6,293 nucleotides of DNA from Acidimicrobiia bacterium (GTDB lineage: Bacteria; Actinomycetota; Acidimicrobiia; Acidimicrobiales; Hopanoidiivorantaceae): the NCBI GenBank assembly GCA_020027305.1, contig JAHRAM010000020.1, positions 1 through 6,293 of the forward strand, written 5' to 3'. The translations under genes and the position numbers were made by a program. How positions within the stretch are numbered: position 1 is the stretch's first letter; each line of letters begins with the position of its first letter. Below, piece after piece: positions 6,219-6,293 of the stretch. The notes below the pieces were generated by a model, which was given only the letters and a program-made list of their open reading frames with translations, was not told the origin of the DNA and did not search any database.

Positions 6219-6293
6219 TTACCCACCAGAAGATTCTTGAACTGACTTCTTGCCCTCTGATATCCAAGGCATCATCTTTCTGAGCTTTTCGCC
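6219..6293 (-). CDS. Probable C-terminal end of a truncated minus-strand gene, product unknown
   Basis: Reading the minus strand from the window edge, one frame is open for 24 codons and ends in TAA at 6219-6221. It gives a Lys/Gly-rich tail containing KMMPWISEGKKSVQESSGG. Like the five plus-strand genes it would end in TAA, and it would be convergent with the operon. A second minus-strand frame is also open, 6291 to a TAG at 6199-6201 (containing RGQEVSSRIFWWVTSKVFI), so the frame choice is not certain. No plus-strand frame stays open through this stretch. It is too short to assign a family. Confidence 0.35.
   Translation of the reverse strand, partial: GEKLRKMMPWISEGKKSVQESSGG

Overview
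The window holds a compact, five-gene, plus-strand operon for a branched-chain-amino-acid-type (HAAT/Liv family) ABC importer, followed by the probable 3' end of a convergent minus-strand gene. The order is substrate-binding lipoprotein (62-1561), fused LivH-LivM permease (1624-4083), ATPase LivG (4085-4930), ATPase LivF (4930-5673) and a small two-helix membrane protein of unknown function (5739-6125). There are no RNA genes, insertion sequences, CRISPR arrays or origins that I can support.

The likely source is an uncultured, low-to-mid GC actinobacterium, possibly of the Acidimicrobiia type from water. This is inference. It rests on the Thr-rich linker after the lipobox, on the two Liv permeases being one polypeptide, and on a LivG signature of the LPxG...ARRVELARAL kind. 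The A/T-rich third codon positions and Ala/Thr-rich binding protein fit a streamlined genome, but the window alone does not fix the taxon.

The binding lipoprotein should capture the ligand outside the membrane and deliver it to the single-chain LivHM pore; the LivG/LivF heterodimer drives transport by ATP hydrolysis. The ligand is not proven: the binding protein is only distantly LivK-like, so amino acids are the default guess. A strong hairpin sits between the binding-protein gene and the permease gene, where it could lower permease expression relative to the binding protein. Translation of livG and livF looks coupled to the gene before (1-base gap and TAATG overlap).

The most interesting details are a perfect 15-bp tandem duplication that duplicates the livHM start codon just after that hairpin, a second in-frame 21-bp tandem duplication in the Thr-rich linker, ten cysteines in the mature binding protein, ATPase sequence changes that all fall in the same composite nucleotide site, and the unrecognised two-helix protein at the end of the operon. 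I see no wholly new system here; it is a recognisable transporter with several unusual local features.
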